From: VRUE01 sp963745915
GTDB taxonomy: Bacteria; Actinomycetota; Thermoleophilia; Solirubrobacterales; 70-9
Length of the DNA stretch: 64,000 nucleotides
Reading direction: 5' to 3'
Assembly (NCBI GenBank): GCA_963745915.1
Contig: CAVUZA010000002.1
Span: forward strand, 1,240,001 to 1,304,000
A model generated the notes under the pieces. That model did not search any database and had not been told where the DNA came from. It saw only the letters and a program-made list of their open reading frames with translations. Shown here piece by piece: positions 51,458 to 60,400 of the stretch. A program made the position numbers and the translations under genes. The first letter of the stretch is position 1, and each line of letters begins with the position of its first letter.

Positions 51458-51496
51458 AAGTAGCCGTATAGGCGACATTTCGGCCCGTCGGCGGGG
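51440..51496. repeat. 56-bp palindromic repeat, copy 1 (terminator-like)
   Basis: Perfect 15-bp arms (51440-51454 and 51482-51496, core CCGCCGACGGGCC) flank a 27-nt loop that contains GCCGTATAGGCGACATTT. The left arm provides the end and stop codon of the HipA-like gene and the right arm lies 7 nt before the stop of the convergent HAD gene. A second copy with two base differences occurs at 53167. It is probably a bidirectional terminator or a dispersed REP-like element. Confidence 0.75.
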
Positions 51497-51503
51497 GAAT
51501 TGG

Positions 51504-52316
51504 CTATCGCGCCATCAGGGTGGTGACGACGGCCTCGTAGAAGCCGTCGCCCATCGCGCCCTCGGTGACGGTGGCGTTGTCCCAGGCGGGGAGGGCGGCG
51601 CGCAGGCCGGGGTCGCGCTCGGGTCCGTTGGCGACGACGAAGAAGCGGCCGACCGCGGCTGCCACCTCGAGGTCCTCGACCGAGTCGCCGACGGCGATGC
51701 AGTCGGCCGGGTCGTAGCCGCGGGCGCGGGCGTGGGCGGCGACGGCGCCGGCCTTGCTGACCAGCCTGGGGACCAGGTGGTAGGCGTGGGTTGGCCCGTC
51801 GACGGCGGGCATCTCGCGGCCGATCGCGCCGTTGTCGAGCAGGCGCAGGTCGTCGTGCCCCTCCTCGGCGAGCACCCGGTTGGCCTCCTCGACGTCGACC
51901 TTGCCGCGGAAGAGGTGGGAGAGGACGCGGCCGCTGTGCCAGGGCGCGTGGTACTCGAGCCGGCCCTCGAAGCGGGCGAAGAGCATCTTCGGGATGCCGC
52001 GCTGCTCGATCTTCTCGTAGACGGTGCCCTCGGAGTCGGGGACGAGGTCGCCGGTCAAGAGCGTCGTCTCGCCCTCGATCGCGAAGGCGCAGCCGGCCTC
52101 GTAGATGTAGGAGGACTGGCCCATCAGCCGGGCGCACTCGTGGACCTGGGGCTCGCGCCGGCCGGACATGACGACGACCTCGACCCCGGCCCGGTGGCAG
52201 GCCTCCAGGCCGCGGGCCTGGGCCTGGGAGAAGCCGCCCTCGGCGTCGCGGAAGAGCGAGGACCCCCTGCCCAGCAGGGTGCCGTCGAGGTCGGTGTAGA
52301 CGCAGCGCAGGGCCAT
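51504..52316 (-). CDS. HAD-family sugar phosphatase (MPGP-like)
   Basis: A 270-residue cytoplasmic phosphatase. Motif I VYTDLDGTLL (Asp9 nucleophile, Asp11 acid), motif II VVMSGRREPQ, and motif IV CIAVGDSVEDLEVA are typical of the Cof/MPGP-type HADs with a C2 cap; YIYEAGCAFAI parallels the YIxENG of mannosyl-3-phosphoglycerate phosphatases. A role in making compatible solutes or polysaccharide precursors is possible. The ATG at 52316 is only 24 bp from the divergent DHPS-like start, with a shared promoter. I rejected a longer frame to 53120, which is the shadow of that gene. Confidence 0.75.
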   Translation of the reverse strand: MALRCVYTDLDGTLLGRGSSLFRDAEGGFSQAQARGLEACHRAGVEVVVMSGRREPQVHECARLMGQSSYIYEAGCAFAIEGETTLLTGDLVPDSEGTVYEKIEQRGIPKMLFARFEGRLEYHAPWHSGRVLSHLFRGKVDVEEANRVLAEEGHDDLRLLDNGAIGREMPAVDGPTHAYHLVPRLVSKAGAVAAHARARGYDPADCIAVGDSVEDLEVAAAVGRFFVVANGPERDPGLRAALPAWDNATVTEGAMGDGFYEAVVTTLMAR

Positions 52317-52340
52317 CGGTGCGGTCGCTACCGTAGCCGG
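52317..52340. promoter_or_regulatory. Very short divergent promoter
   Basis: Only 24 bp separate the ATG codons of the HAD and DHPS-like genes. The same six bases, 52329-52334, read TACCGT on the plus strand (6 nt before its ATG) and TACGGT on the minus strand (12 nt before its ATG). One box may serve both directions and the plus-strand message would be leaderless. Confidence 0.5.
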
Positions 52341-53231
52341 ATGCGCTGGCGCCTCGCCGATCGGGAGCTCGACCTGGCCCAGCCGCTCGCCGCCGGGATC
52401 GTCAACGTCACCGCCGACTCGATGTTCGCGGGGGCGCGCAGCCTGACCCCGGAGGGGGCGATCCGCGACGGCCTGGCGCTGGCCGAGCAGGGCTTCGACA
52501 TGCTCGACGTGGGGGCGGTGGCGGCGAAGGCGGGCCCGCCGGTCGAGGCCGAGGCGGAGGCGGCGGCCCTGGTGCCGGCGATCGAGGGGCTGGCCGGGGC
52601 GGGCGTGCCGGTCTCGGCCGACACCTTCTCGCCGGCGGTGGCGCGGGCGGCGCTCGACGCCGGCGCGGCGGCGATCAACGACATCTCCGGCGGCGGCGAG
52701 GAGATGTTCGAGCTGGTCGCCGAGCGCGGCTGCGGCTACGTGCTGATGCACATCGAGGGCCCGCCGCGGGTCGACCGCCCGGCGCCCGCCTACGCGGACG
52801 TGGTCGGACGGATGGTCGAGTGGGTGGGGGGGAGAGTCGAGGCGGCCCGCGCCCTTGGAGTGGGTATGGAGCAGATCGCGATCGACCCCGGGCTCGACTT
52901 CGACCTCAGCGTCGAGCAGGACCTCGAGGTGCTGCGGCGGCTGCCGGAGCTGCGCGCGCTCGGCTGTCCGCTCTACGTCTCGCTCTCGCGCAAGGACTTC
53001 GTCGGCGCCGTCCTCGCCGGCTCCTGGGAGCAGCGCTGGCCGGCCGCCGAGCGCGAGTGGGGCACGGTCGCCGCCGTCGCCCTCGCCGTCCGCGCCGGCG
53101 CCGACGTCCTCCGCATCCACGACCCCACCTCCCTGCAGGCCGTCCGCGTAGCCGCCGCCATCCGCGCCGCCGACGGGCCTAAAAGTGGCCGTATAGGCGA
53201 CATTTCGTCCCGTCGGCGGGGGGTTGGCTGA
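52341..53231 (+). CDS. Divergent dihydropteroate synthase-like protein
   Basis: A 296-residue TIM-barrel protein of the DHPS/pterin-binding family. It keeps GIVNVTADSM, ADTFSPAVARAALDAGAAAINDISGG, LMHIEGPP, AIDPGLDFD and VSLSRKDFVGA. The loop that normally reads DIGGESTRPGA, and contacts pterin and p-aminobenzoate, is DVGAVAAKAGPPV here, without the Ser-Thr-Arg. NVTPDSF is also altered to NVTADSM. The enzyme may therefore not make dihydropteroate; such FolP2-like proteins occur in actinobacteria. About 19 C-terminal residues are encoded by the 56-bp repeat. Divergent from an MPGP-like phosphatase. Confidence 0.75.
   Translation: MRWRLADRELDLAQPLAAGIVNVTADSMFAGARSLTPEGAIRDGLALAEQGFDMLDVGAVAAKAGPPVEAEAEAAALVPAIEGLAGAGVPVSADTFSPAVARAALDAGAAAINDISGGGEEMFELVAERGCGYVLMHIEGPPRVDRPAPAYADVVGRMVEWVGGRVEAARALGVGMEQIAIDPGLDFDLSVEQDLEVLRRLPELRALGCPLYVSLSRKDFVGAVLAGSWEQRWPAAEREWGTVAAVALAVRAGADVLRIHDPTSLQAVRVAAAIRAADGPKSGRIGDISSRRRGVG
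53167..53222. repeat. 56-bp palindromic repeat, copy 2
   Basis: This copy matches copy 1 in 54 of 56 bases, with 11-bp perfect outer arms (53167-53177 and 53209-53219). It lies within the last codons of the DHPS-like gene and 9 bp before the ATG of the helicase gene on the same strand, so it separates two codirectional genes, while copy 1 separates convergent ones. Confidence 0.75.
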
Positions 53232-55507
53232 TGGCGAAGAGCCTCTTGGAGACGCCTTGGGCGGTGGCGCTGGATCCGGCGCGGCGCGACGGGCGGGTCG
53301 TCGCCGAGGCGAGCGAGGAGCCGCGCGAGGCGCGCACGGTGGCGCTGCCGCGCTCGCTCGACCCTGGCTTCGCCGCGGCGCTGAAGGGGGCCGGGGTCAC
53401 CCGCCTCTACTCGCACCAGCGGGCGGCGCTGGAGGCGGCGGCGCGCTCGGACCTGGTGATCACCTCCGGCACCGCCTCGGGCAAGAGCCTCGCCTTCAAC
53501 CTGCCGGTGCTCGACGGGATCGCCGCCGACCCCAAGCGCCGGGCGCTCTACCTCTACCCGACCAAGGCCCTGGCCCAGGACCAGGCGCGCAAGCTCGGCG
53601 CCCTGCGCCCGCCCAACCTGCGCGAGGCGATCTACGACGGCGACACGCCGCGCGAGGAGCGGCCGGCGATCCGGCGGCGCAGCAACCTCGTCCTCACCAA
53701 CCCCGACATGCTCCACGTCGGCGTCCTGCCCAACCACAAGAGCTGGGGCGACTTCCTCGCCAACCTCGGCTGGGTCGTGGTCGACGAGGCCCACACCTAC
53801 CGCGGCGTCTTCGGCTCCCACGTCGCCAACGTGCTGCGGCGGCTGCGGCGGGTGGCGCGCGCCTACGGCTCGGAGCCGCGTTTCCTGCTCGCCTCGGCGA
53901 CGATCGCCAACCCGGTCGGGCTCGCCGAGGAGCTGGTCGGCACGCCCTTCGAGCCGATCGACGACGACGGGGCGCCGCGCGCCGGGCGCGAGATCGCGAT
54001 CTGGAACCCGCCGCTGATCGACAAGGCGACCGGGACGCGGCGCTCGGCGCTGGGCGAGGCCGCCGACCTGCTCGCCGAGCTGGTCAGCCACGGGGTGCGG
54101 ACGATCTGCTTCCTCAAGAGCCGCCGCGGGATCGAGCTGATCCAGCGCTTCGCCCGCGAAGCGCTGCAGGCGCGGGGCAAGCCCGAGCTGGCGGCGCGGA
54201 TCGCGCCCTACCGCGGCGGCTACACCGCCCAGCAGCGGCGCGAGATCGAGCAGCGCCTCTCCGCCGGCGAGCTGCTCGCGGTGGTCGCCACCGACGCGCT
54301 CGAGCTCGGCATCGACGTCGGCGAGCTCGACGCGGCGATCTGCGTCACCTTCCCCGGCACGGTCGCCAGCCTGCGCCAGATGTGGGGGCGGGCCGGGCGG
54401 CGGCGGCGCGGGCTGGCCGTCTACGTCGCCGGCCAGGACGCGCTCGACCAGTTCTTCTGCCGCCACCCCGACGAGTTCATCGGCCGCCCGGTCGAGGCCG
54501 CGATCCTCGACCACGAGAGCGAGCAGATCGCCGGCCGGCACATGGTCGCCGCCGCCTACGAGCTGCCGCTGAGCGAGGCCGACGCCGATGTCTTCGGGCC
54601 GGGCTGGCGCGAGCGGGCGAACCGGCTGACGGCGGCCGGCGAGCTGCGCCAGGCGGGCGGGCGGATGCTGCCGCGCTCGAGCGAGTTCGTCGCCGCCAAG
54701 GTGCCGCTGCGCTCGGCCTCGGCCGACTCGGTGGCGGTGATCGAGCGCGACTCGGGTGAGATGCTCGGCCTGGTCGAGGCCGAGCGCGCCTTCACCACGA
54801 TCCACCCCGGGGCGATCTACCTGCACCTCGGGCGCTCGTATGAGGTCGAGCGGCTCGACGTCGCCGGCCGCCGCGCGGTGGTCTCGGAGTTCGACGGCGA
54901 CTGGTACACGCGGCCGAAGAAGGAGACCGAGATCTACATCGAGCGGGTGCGCGAGCAGCGCAGCACGGCGGGGGTCGAGCTGCACTTCGGCGAGGTCTCG
55001 GTGACCGAGCAGGTGATCGCCTACCAGCGCGTCTCGATCGCCGAGCAGGAGCCCTTCGACGTCGTCGCCCTGGAGCTGCCCGAGCAGCACTTCGCCACCC
55101 AGGCGCTCTGGTACGTGCTGCCCGAGCGGCTCAGCGGGGCGCTGCCGCCCGACGTCCTGCTCGGCGCCCTGCACGCCACCGAGCACGGCCAGATCGCGGT
55201 CCTGCCGCTGATCGCGATGTGCGACCGCTGGGACATCGGCGGCCTCTCGACCAACGTCCACTTCCAGACCGGGAGGCCGACGATCTTCGTCTACGACGGC
55301 CACCCGGGCGGGGTCGGGATAACGCTGCGCGGCTACGAGCAGTTCGAGCGCCTGCTGGGCGACGCCGAGCGGCTGATCGCCGAGTGCCCCTGCGAGTCGG
55401 GCTGCCCCTCCTGCGTGCAGAGCCCCAAGTGCGGCAACCTCAACGAGCCCCTGCACAAGGCCGGCGCGCTGGAGCTGATGCGGGCGATGAAAGACTGCGG
55501 CGCGTGA
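53231..55507 (+). CDS. MrfA-like DEAH helicase with DUF1998 domain
   Basis: A 758-residue superfamily 2 helicase, related to MrfA/YprA, which takes part in repair of mitomycin-type lesions in Bacillus. Motifs: Q-motif LYSHQRAALEAA, I SGTASGKSLAF, Ia YPTKALAQDQ, II VVDEAHTY, III LASATIANP, V ATDALELGIDVG, VI QMWGRAGRRRRG. The C-terminal DUF1998 zinc site has four Cys in CPCESGCPSC and PKCGNLN. The ATG at 53231 overlaps the open frame of the DHPS-like gene (TGATG), and the 56-bp repeat sits just before it, so it may be transcribed separately. The end overlaps the next gene by 4 nt. Confidence 0.88.
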   Translation: MAKSLLETPWAVALDPARRDGRVVAEASEEPREARTVALPRSLDPGFAAALKGAGVTRLYSHQRAALEAAARSDLVITSGTASGKSLAFNLPVLDGIAADPKRRALYLYPTKALAQDQARKLGALRPPNLREAIYDGDTPREERPAIRRRSNLVLTNPDMLHVGVLPNHKSWGDFLANLGWVVVDEAHTYRGVFGSHVANVLRRLRRVARAYGSEPRFLLASATIANPVGLAEELVGTPFEPIDDDGAPRAGREIAIWNPPLIDKATGTRRSALGEAADLLAELVSHGVRTICFLKSRRGIELIQRFAREALQARGKPELAARIAPYRGGYTAQQRREIEQRLSAGELLAVVATDALELGIDVGELDAAICVTFPGTVASLRQMWGRAGRRRRGLAVYVAGQDALDQFFCRHPDEFIGRPVEAAILDHESEQIAGRHMVAAAYELPLSEADADVFGPGWRERANRLTAAGELRQAGGRMLPRSSEFVAAKVPLRSASADSVAVIERDSGEMLGLVEAERAFTTIHPGAIYLHLGRSYEVERLDVAGRRAVVSEFDGDWYTRPKKETEIYIERVREQRSTAGVELHFGEVSVTEQVIAYQRVSIAEQEPFDVVALELPEQHFATQALWYVLPERLSGALPPDVLLGALHATEHGQIAVLPLIAMCDRWDIGGLSTNVHFQTGRPTIFVYDGHPGGVGITLRGYEQFERLLGDAERLIAECPCESGCPSCVQSPKCGNLNEPLHKAGALELMRAMKDCGA

Positions 55508-55989
55508 GCGTGCGGCGGCAGGTGGCGGTGATCGGCGGCGCGGACTGCGAGCCCGACTCGGAGGCGGCGCGGCTGGCGGAGGAGGTCGGCCAGCGGCTGG
55601 CGCAGGCCGGCGTGGCCCTGGTCTGCGGCGGGCTGACGGGCGTGATGGAGGCCGCCTGCCGCGGCGCGGCCGAAGCCGGCGGCACCGCGATCGGGATCGT
55701 GCCCGGCAACGAGGCCGGCGAAGCGAACCCGTTCTGCACCCACGTCGTCGCCACCGGCATCGGCCACGCCCGCAACCTGGCAGTCGTCTCCTCCGGCGCG
55801 GCGGTGATCGCGGTCGGCGGCGAGTGGGGCACGCTCTCGGAGATCGGCTTCGCCCGCGCCCTCGGCCGCCCCGTCGTCGCCCTGCGCAGCTGGTCGGTGA
55901 CCGGCCGCGACCGCATGGAGGACGCCCCCGGCGTGATCCCGGCCGAGTCGGCCCGCGAGGCCGTCGACCGCGCCCTGGAGCTGCTCTGA
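55504..55989 (+). CDS. TIGR00725/LOG-like Rossmann-fold protein
   Basis: A 161-residue protein resembling the TIGR00725 family, a relative of lysine-decarboxylase-like (LOG) proteins. It has VAVIGGADCEPDSE, CGGLTGVMEAACRGA (the usual GGxxGxM) and AVGGEWGTLSEIGFA (the usual PGGxGTxxE with EW instead). LOG enzymes release cytokinin-like bases from nucleotides, but TIGR00725 members have no agreed function. The GTG at 55504 overlaps the helicase stop (GTGA), suggesting cotranscription; possible role in nucleotide salvage linked to repair is speculative. Confidence 0.75.
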   Translation: MSVRRQVAVIGGADCEPDSEAARLAEEVGQRLAQAGVALVCGGLTGVMEAACRGAAEAGGTAIGIVPGNEAGEANPFCTHVVATGIGHARNLAVVSSGAAVIAVGGEWGTLSEIGFARALGRPVVALRSWSVTGRDRMEDAPGVIPAESAREAVDRALELL

Positions 55990-56023
55990 CCCACGGCCCT
56001 GGCGCGCACTGCCAGCGCTTGCG

Positions 56024-56060
56024 GTCGTATTTGTTCCCGCCCGTCGGGAACAAATACGAC
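56024..56060. terminator. Bidirectional terminator hairpin
   Basis: Perfect 16-bp arms (GTCGTATTTGTTCCCG at 56024-56039; complement 56045-56060) with a 5-nt loop lie between the convergent TIGR00725-like and GH15-like genes. There is no separate T tract; the T-rich part is inside the stem, as in the hairpin at 25394. Confidence 0.75.
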
Positions 56061-56074
56061 ACGAATCCGCTCCC

Positions 56075-57140
56075 TCAATTCCAGAGTTCGCGCAGGGCGA
56101 GGATGGCGAAGGCGTGGGACCAGGCGAGGGGAGTGGTCGAGGCCGGGGCGCCGCTGCGGGCGTCGACCCGCTCGGGGAGGAGGCCTTCGCTCGTCGCGGC
56201 GCGGCGCAGAGCCGACATCAGGCCCAGGGCGGCGCGCCGCTCGCCGAGCGCGGCGAGGCTCCAGGCGGTCCAGGCCGTCGGCGCGGTCCACGGGTCGTTC
56301 CCGCCGTCCCAGTCCTGGGACGGGACGATGCCGTAGCGACCGCTGCTCGCCGCCAGGCGCAGCAGGGTGCGGCGTGCGGCTGGGAGCAGCGCTGGCTGGC
56401 GGAACGGCCGCACCGCCCAGGCCGCGGCCGAGTCGATCCCCGAGGCTGGATCGCCCGCCTCCCGCACGAGCAGGCCGTCCGCGACGAAAATCGCCCGGAT
56501 CTGCGCCGCCGTCCGCCGCCGGGCCGCAAGGTCAGACTGCCGTAGTGCCTTGCGGCCCGGCGGTGGTGGACGCAAGAGCGTTCCCGAGGTAATCCCCCGC
56601 GTCCCCCTCCTGGTAGTCAGCGCGATCTCGCCACGGCACTGCCCGAGCCCGAGCGGCGAGCCCAGCGGCTTGGGCCGCGGCGGCGGCCCACCCAGCCGCG
56701 TCGCCCTGGGCCGCGCGCCCACCCACCGGCGAGCCGTCGGGGTGGAAGCGCGCCGCCGCCTCGAGGTCGAGACCGAGCAGGAAGCGCGCCACCCGCCGGG
56801 CCTCGTCCCGATAACCGGCGGCGGAGAACGCCAGCGCCACGGCGCTGGCGTCGCGCGGCCAGACGTATTCCCAGCCGTCGCGCCTGCCGGCCAGCGCCGC
56901 GCCGTCGCTGTCCGTCAGCGCCCGCAGGACCAGCAGCGAGCGCCGGTACATCCGCCGTGCCCAGGGCGGCGCCCCCTCGCCCAGCGGCCTCGCTCGCGCC
57001 AGCCAGTCCGGGTCTCCGGTGACCGCCCCGGGGGAGGCGAGCGGCCCCAGCACCAAGTCCCGCCGATCCCCCCCGGAGACGAGCAACACGGCCCCGACAA
57101 CCGCGACCCCCGCCACCAGCGCTGCCCGACCCCAGGCCAT
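56075..57140 (-). CDS. GH15-like glycoside hydrolase with N-terminal membrane anchor (frameshifted)
   Basis: About 355 residues after correction. A short hydrophobic N-terminus (ALVAGVAVVGAVLLV) predicts export or a membrane anchor. The (alpha/alpha)6 core shows RDGWEYVWPRDASAVALAF, which matches GH15 glucoamylase/trehalase-like enzymes around the catalytic cleft, then YRDEARRVARFLLG. The frame breaks near 56578 with one extra base: the first frame runs to GDYLGNA, the next from LLRPPPPGRKALRQ to DWDGGNDPWTAPTAWTAW and the end. The protein is shorter than typical GH15 enzymes and lacks the N-terminal beta-sandwich, so activity is uncertain. It is convergent with the TIGR00725-like gene. Confidence 0.65.
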
Positions 57141-57210
57141 CCCCGAATCGAATCAGCCCCGCCGCCCCCCGGCCGCTAGCCTTCCCCTACGCGCCCCACG
57201 GCGCCACCCG

Positions 57211-57283
57211 GGCGAGGTAGCTCAGTTGGTAGAGCACACGACTGAAAATCGTGGTGTCGCCGGTTCGATTCCGGCCCTCGCCA
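57211..57283 (+). tRNA. tRNA-Phe (GAA)
   Basis: A complete 73-nt cloverleaf. The acceptor arms GGCGAGG and CCTCGCC pair perfectly, the D arm is GCTC/GAGC, and the anticodon stem is CACGA/TCGTG with loop CTGAAAA, giving anticodon GAA. The T arm is GCCGG/CCGGC with loop TTCGATT, and the discriminator is A. CCA is not encoded. A stem-loop terminator follows 20 nt downstream. An open frame starting at 57251 overlaps the tRNA but is not its gene. Confidence 0.97.
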
Positions 57284-57302
57284 TCGCATTGCAGAGCCAA
57301 GA

Positions 57303-57335
57303 GCGCCGCCTTTCGAGGCGGCGCGTTTGCGTTTC
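57303..57335 (+). terminator. Intrinsic terminator of tRNA-Phe
   Basis: A 9-bp GC stem (GCGCCGCCT 57303-57311 with AGGCGGCGC 57316-57324) closed by a TTCG tetraloop and followed by GTTTGCGTTT. It is the most classical intrinsic terminator in the window. Confidence 0.85.
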
Positions 57336-57460
57336 GGGTTAACGCCAGGTCAACAGCTTGGAGTGGCTGGGCTACGTCGATGCGGCGTTTGCCGTCCTCA
57401 CTTGCACGAACGCGCTGCATCCGCACGTGCGCGAAGCGCGCAAGTATCGTCGAGCGCTTC

Positions 57461-60400
57461 ATGCGGGGGATCATCGAGTTCTGGCGGGCGGTGGAGATGT
57501 TCAGCCCGCCGGCGATCCCACGGGCCCGCCCGGCGCAGCGGGTATTCGATGTCGCTCCCAGCGAGCCGCTGCCCTGGGATCCCGGGCACCCCGTCCAAGC
57601 CACGCGGCTGACCAAGAACCAGGCGTGGAGGCACACCGTCTACGTCGGCCTCTACCCGCGGGAAGCGGTCTTCTCGGCGCTGAAGGACGTCTTTCCTCCC
57701 GCCCCCGACAGTTACGAGGAGCGTCCTTCGGGCCAGAGCGCCCTGCTGGGTTTTGCGGTCTCGGAGAAAGGAATCCTGCTCGAGGGGTCCGCGGTGCTCT
57801 CGGCCTGCGCCTGGGCGACGGCGCGAGCCCTCGATCCGGGTCCGTCGGCCGCCGCCTGGCTCGACGGCTTCGCCGACATTGAACGCGGCTTTGCCGCAGG
57901 CATGGAGGAAACGCTCCTCGGCAAGACCGAGGGGCAACGCAAGCCGGTGGTCTTCGACTGGGGCATCCTCACCGAATGCCTGGAGGGAGCGATCGCGGCT
58001 TTGGGCGTGGCGGACGTGCTGCCCGTCTCCGGGGTCCGGGTCAGCAGCGAAATCGTCGCGCGGCGGAGCGCCGGTACGGTCGAGCACGACTTTCTCAACA
58101 GCTTCATCGCCGACGACCTGGCCCGCGTCGCCGCCGCTGCGGGCGCGGGTGAGGTGGGCGCCGCACTGCGTGAGTACCTGCGGCCCACCGCCGACCTCGA
58201 CCTCGACGCTCGCATCGACGTGCGGACCCGCCTCGAAGAGGTCCGCCGCGCCACCGAACCCGATCGGCTGCCTTCTGGACGCTGGCCGGCGGGCCCGGAG
58301 CAGCCGTTGGCCCTGGGCCAGCAGCTCGCCGTCAACGAGGCGATCGCGATGCCCCGCGCCGACGGCAATCTGTTCGCGGTCAACGGGCCGCCCGGCACCG
58401 GCAAGACGACGATGCTGCGCGACCTGGTCGCCGGTTTGGTCACCGAACGGGCCGAGCGGCTGGCGGCGCTGACCGATCCAGCGGATGCATTTCTCGACGA
58501 CTCCGATCGCTGGGAGACGACTCCCTATCGGCGCGTGATCCATCGGCTAAGGCCCGAGCTGACCGGGTTCGAGCTGGTCCTGGCGTCCAGCAACAACGGG
58601 GCGGTCGAGAACGTCACGCTCGAGATCCCGTCGTGCGAGGCTGTCGACGGCCACTGGCGCGAGCTGGCGGAGGAAATCGACTATTTCCCGGCCCTGGCCG
58701 GGCGGGCGATGAGCGCCGGCCGTACCTCGGGCGGCGCCTGGGCGCTGATCGCCGCACGGCTCGGCAACAGCAAGAACCGCAAGGACTTCGTCAACGCAGT
58801 CTGGTGGACCGAACAACGCAAAGAGGGCGACAAGCGCCCGCCGCCGCCGACGGGTCTGCGCGACCTCCTCGGTCACTGGGAGGAAGACCCCGAGGGACCA
58901 TCCTGGGCCGAGGCTGTGGCGGCATTCGAGCGGGCCCGCGATCGGGCTAGAGCGATCCGCGGGGACCGCCTCCAGGTGGCGGCGGCGCTCGACCGGGTTG
59001 CCGGGCTCGAGTCAGACCTCGAGGCGGCCCGCGCCGCGGAGCGGGCAGCAGGTGAGCGAGTCCAGGCATCGCTGCCGCGCCGTGAGGAGCTCGCATCTCT
59101 GCAGCGCACGCGCGAGGACGAGCGCCGCCGCCGCGTCGAGGCTCGCGAGGAAGAGCTGCGCCGGCGTCCCTCGGTGATCAGGTTCCGTGCCCGTGCCGCC
59201 TGGCGCGAGCGCGACGAGGAGCTCGCCGCCGCGATCACTGCCCTGGACACGACCCTGGATGAGGTCGGCGAGGAGCTGCGGGTGATCGAGGGCGAGGTGC
59301 GGGCCCGCGCCGAAGCAGGGGCTCTGCTGGCGGCTGCCGAGAAGGAGCACGACGCGGCCCGTCGGGTTCTGGCGCGTTACCGCGAGAGGGCCGGCGCCCT
59401 CATGCCTGACGAGGGGTGGCGGGGCGATCGCGTGGCGCGTGAGCGGCAAGCGCCGTGGACCGATACCGAGTTGAACGAAGCCCGCACCGAGCTGTTCCTG
59501 GCGGCGCTCGACCTTCACAGGGCGTTTCTCGTTCACGCCGCGAAGCCGATGCGCCAAACGCTCGACGGGGCGATGGACATTCTCTCCGGCAGGGCCCCGG
59601 CGGGCCTATCCGCGGATGCGGCGCGAGCCGCATGGCAGGCGCTCTTCCTGCTCGTCCCGGTTGTCTCGACGACCTTTGCCTCGGTGGGGCGGCTGTTCGG
59701 GCGGCTCGGCCGCGAGGCGCTCGGCTGGCTGGCGGTCGACGAGGCCGGCCAAGCCACGCCGCAGAGCGCGGTCGGAGCGCTGTGGCGCTGCCAGCGGGCG
59801 GTGATCGTCGGCGACCCCCAGCAGCTGGAGCCCATCACGACGGTCCCCTTCAGGGCCGAGCAGGCGATTCGCGAGCACTACGGCGTCGAGGAGGAGTGGC
59901 TGACCGGCCGTACCTCGGCGCAGGGCGTCGCCGATCGCCTCAGTCGCTTTGGCACGGCGCTGCCGGGGGCAGAGCGGCCACTGTGGGTGGGCGCGCCCCT
60001 GACCGTCCACCGCCGCTGCGACGAGCCGATGTTCGGTCTCTCCAACCGGATCGCCTACGACGGGCTGATGATCGAGGCCACCGACCCGGCGCTCGGCCGG
60101 GACTTCGCCACCCGCCACCCGACCCTCCCGCAGAGCAAGTGGATCGATGTCAGCTCAGACGCCTCGCAGGGAAACTGGATCCCCGCCGAGGGCGAGGAGG
60201 TCGACCGGATCCTCGCCCATCTCGACGAGATCGAATTCGACCTCACGCAGGTGATGGCGATCGGCCCCTTCCGCGATGTCGCCCGCCAGCTCGAGCAACG
60301 TCGCTGGCGACACCGAGGGTTGCGCGCGGGGACCATTCACACCGCTCAGGGCAAGGAGGCCGACGTCGTGATCCTCGTGCTCGGCTCAGAACCCGCCCGC

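Noticed and set aside
52973..56062. 1,029-codon minus-strand frame opposite the helicase region
   Set aside because: Arg/Gly/Pro-rich antisense translation spanning several real plus-strand genes and two terminators.
57251..57460. N-terminal extension of the helicase beginning inside tRNA-Phe
   Set aside because: It overlaps the tRNA and its terminator and has no similarity; the ATG at 57461 has a promoter box.
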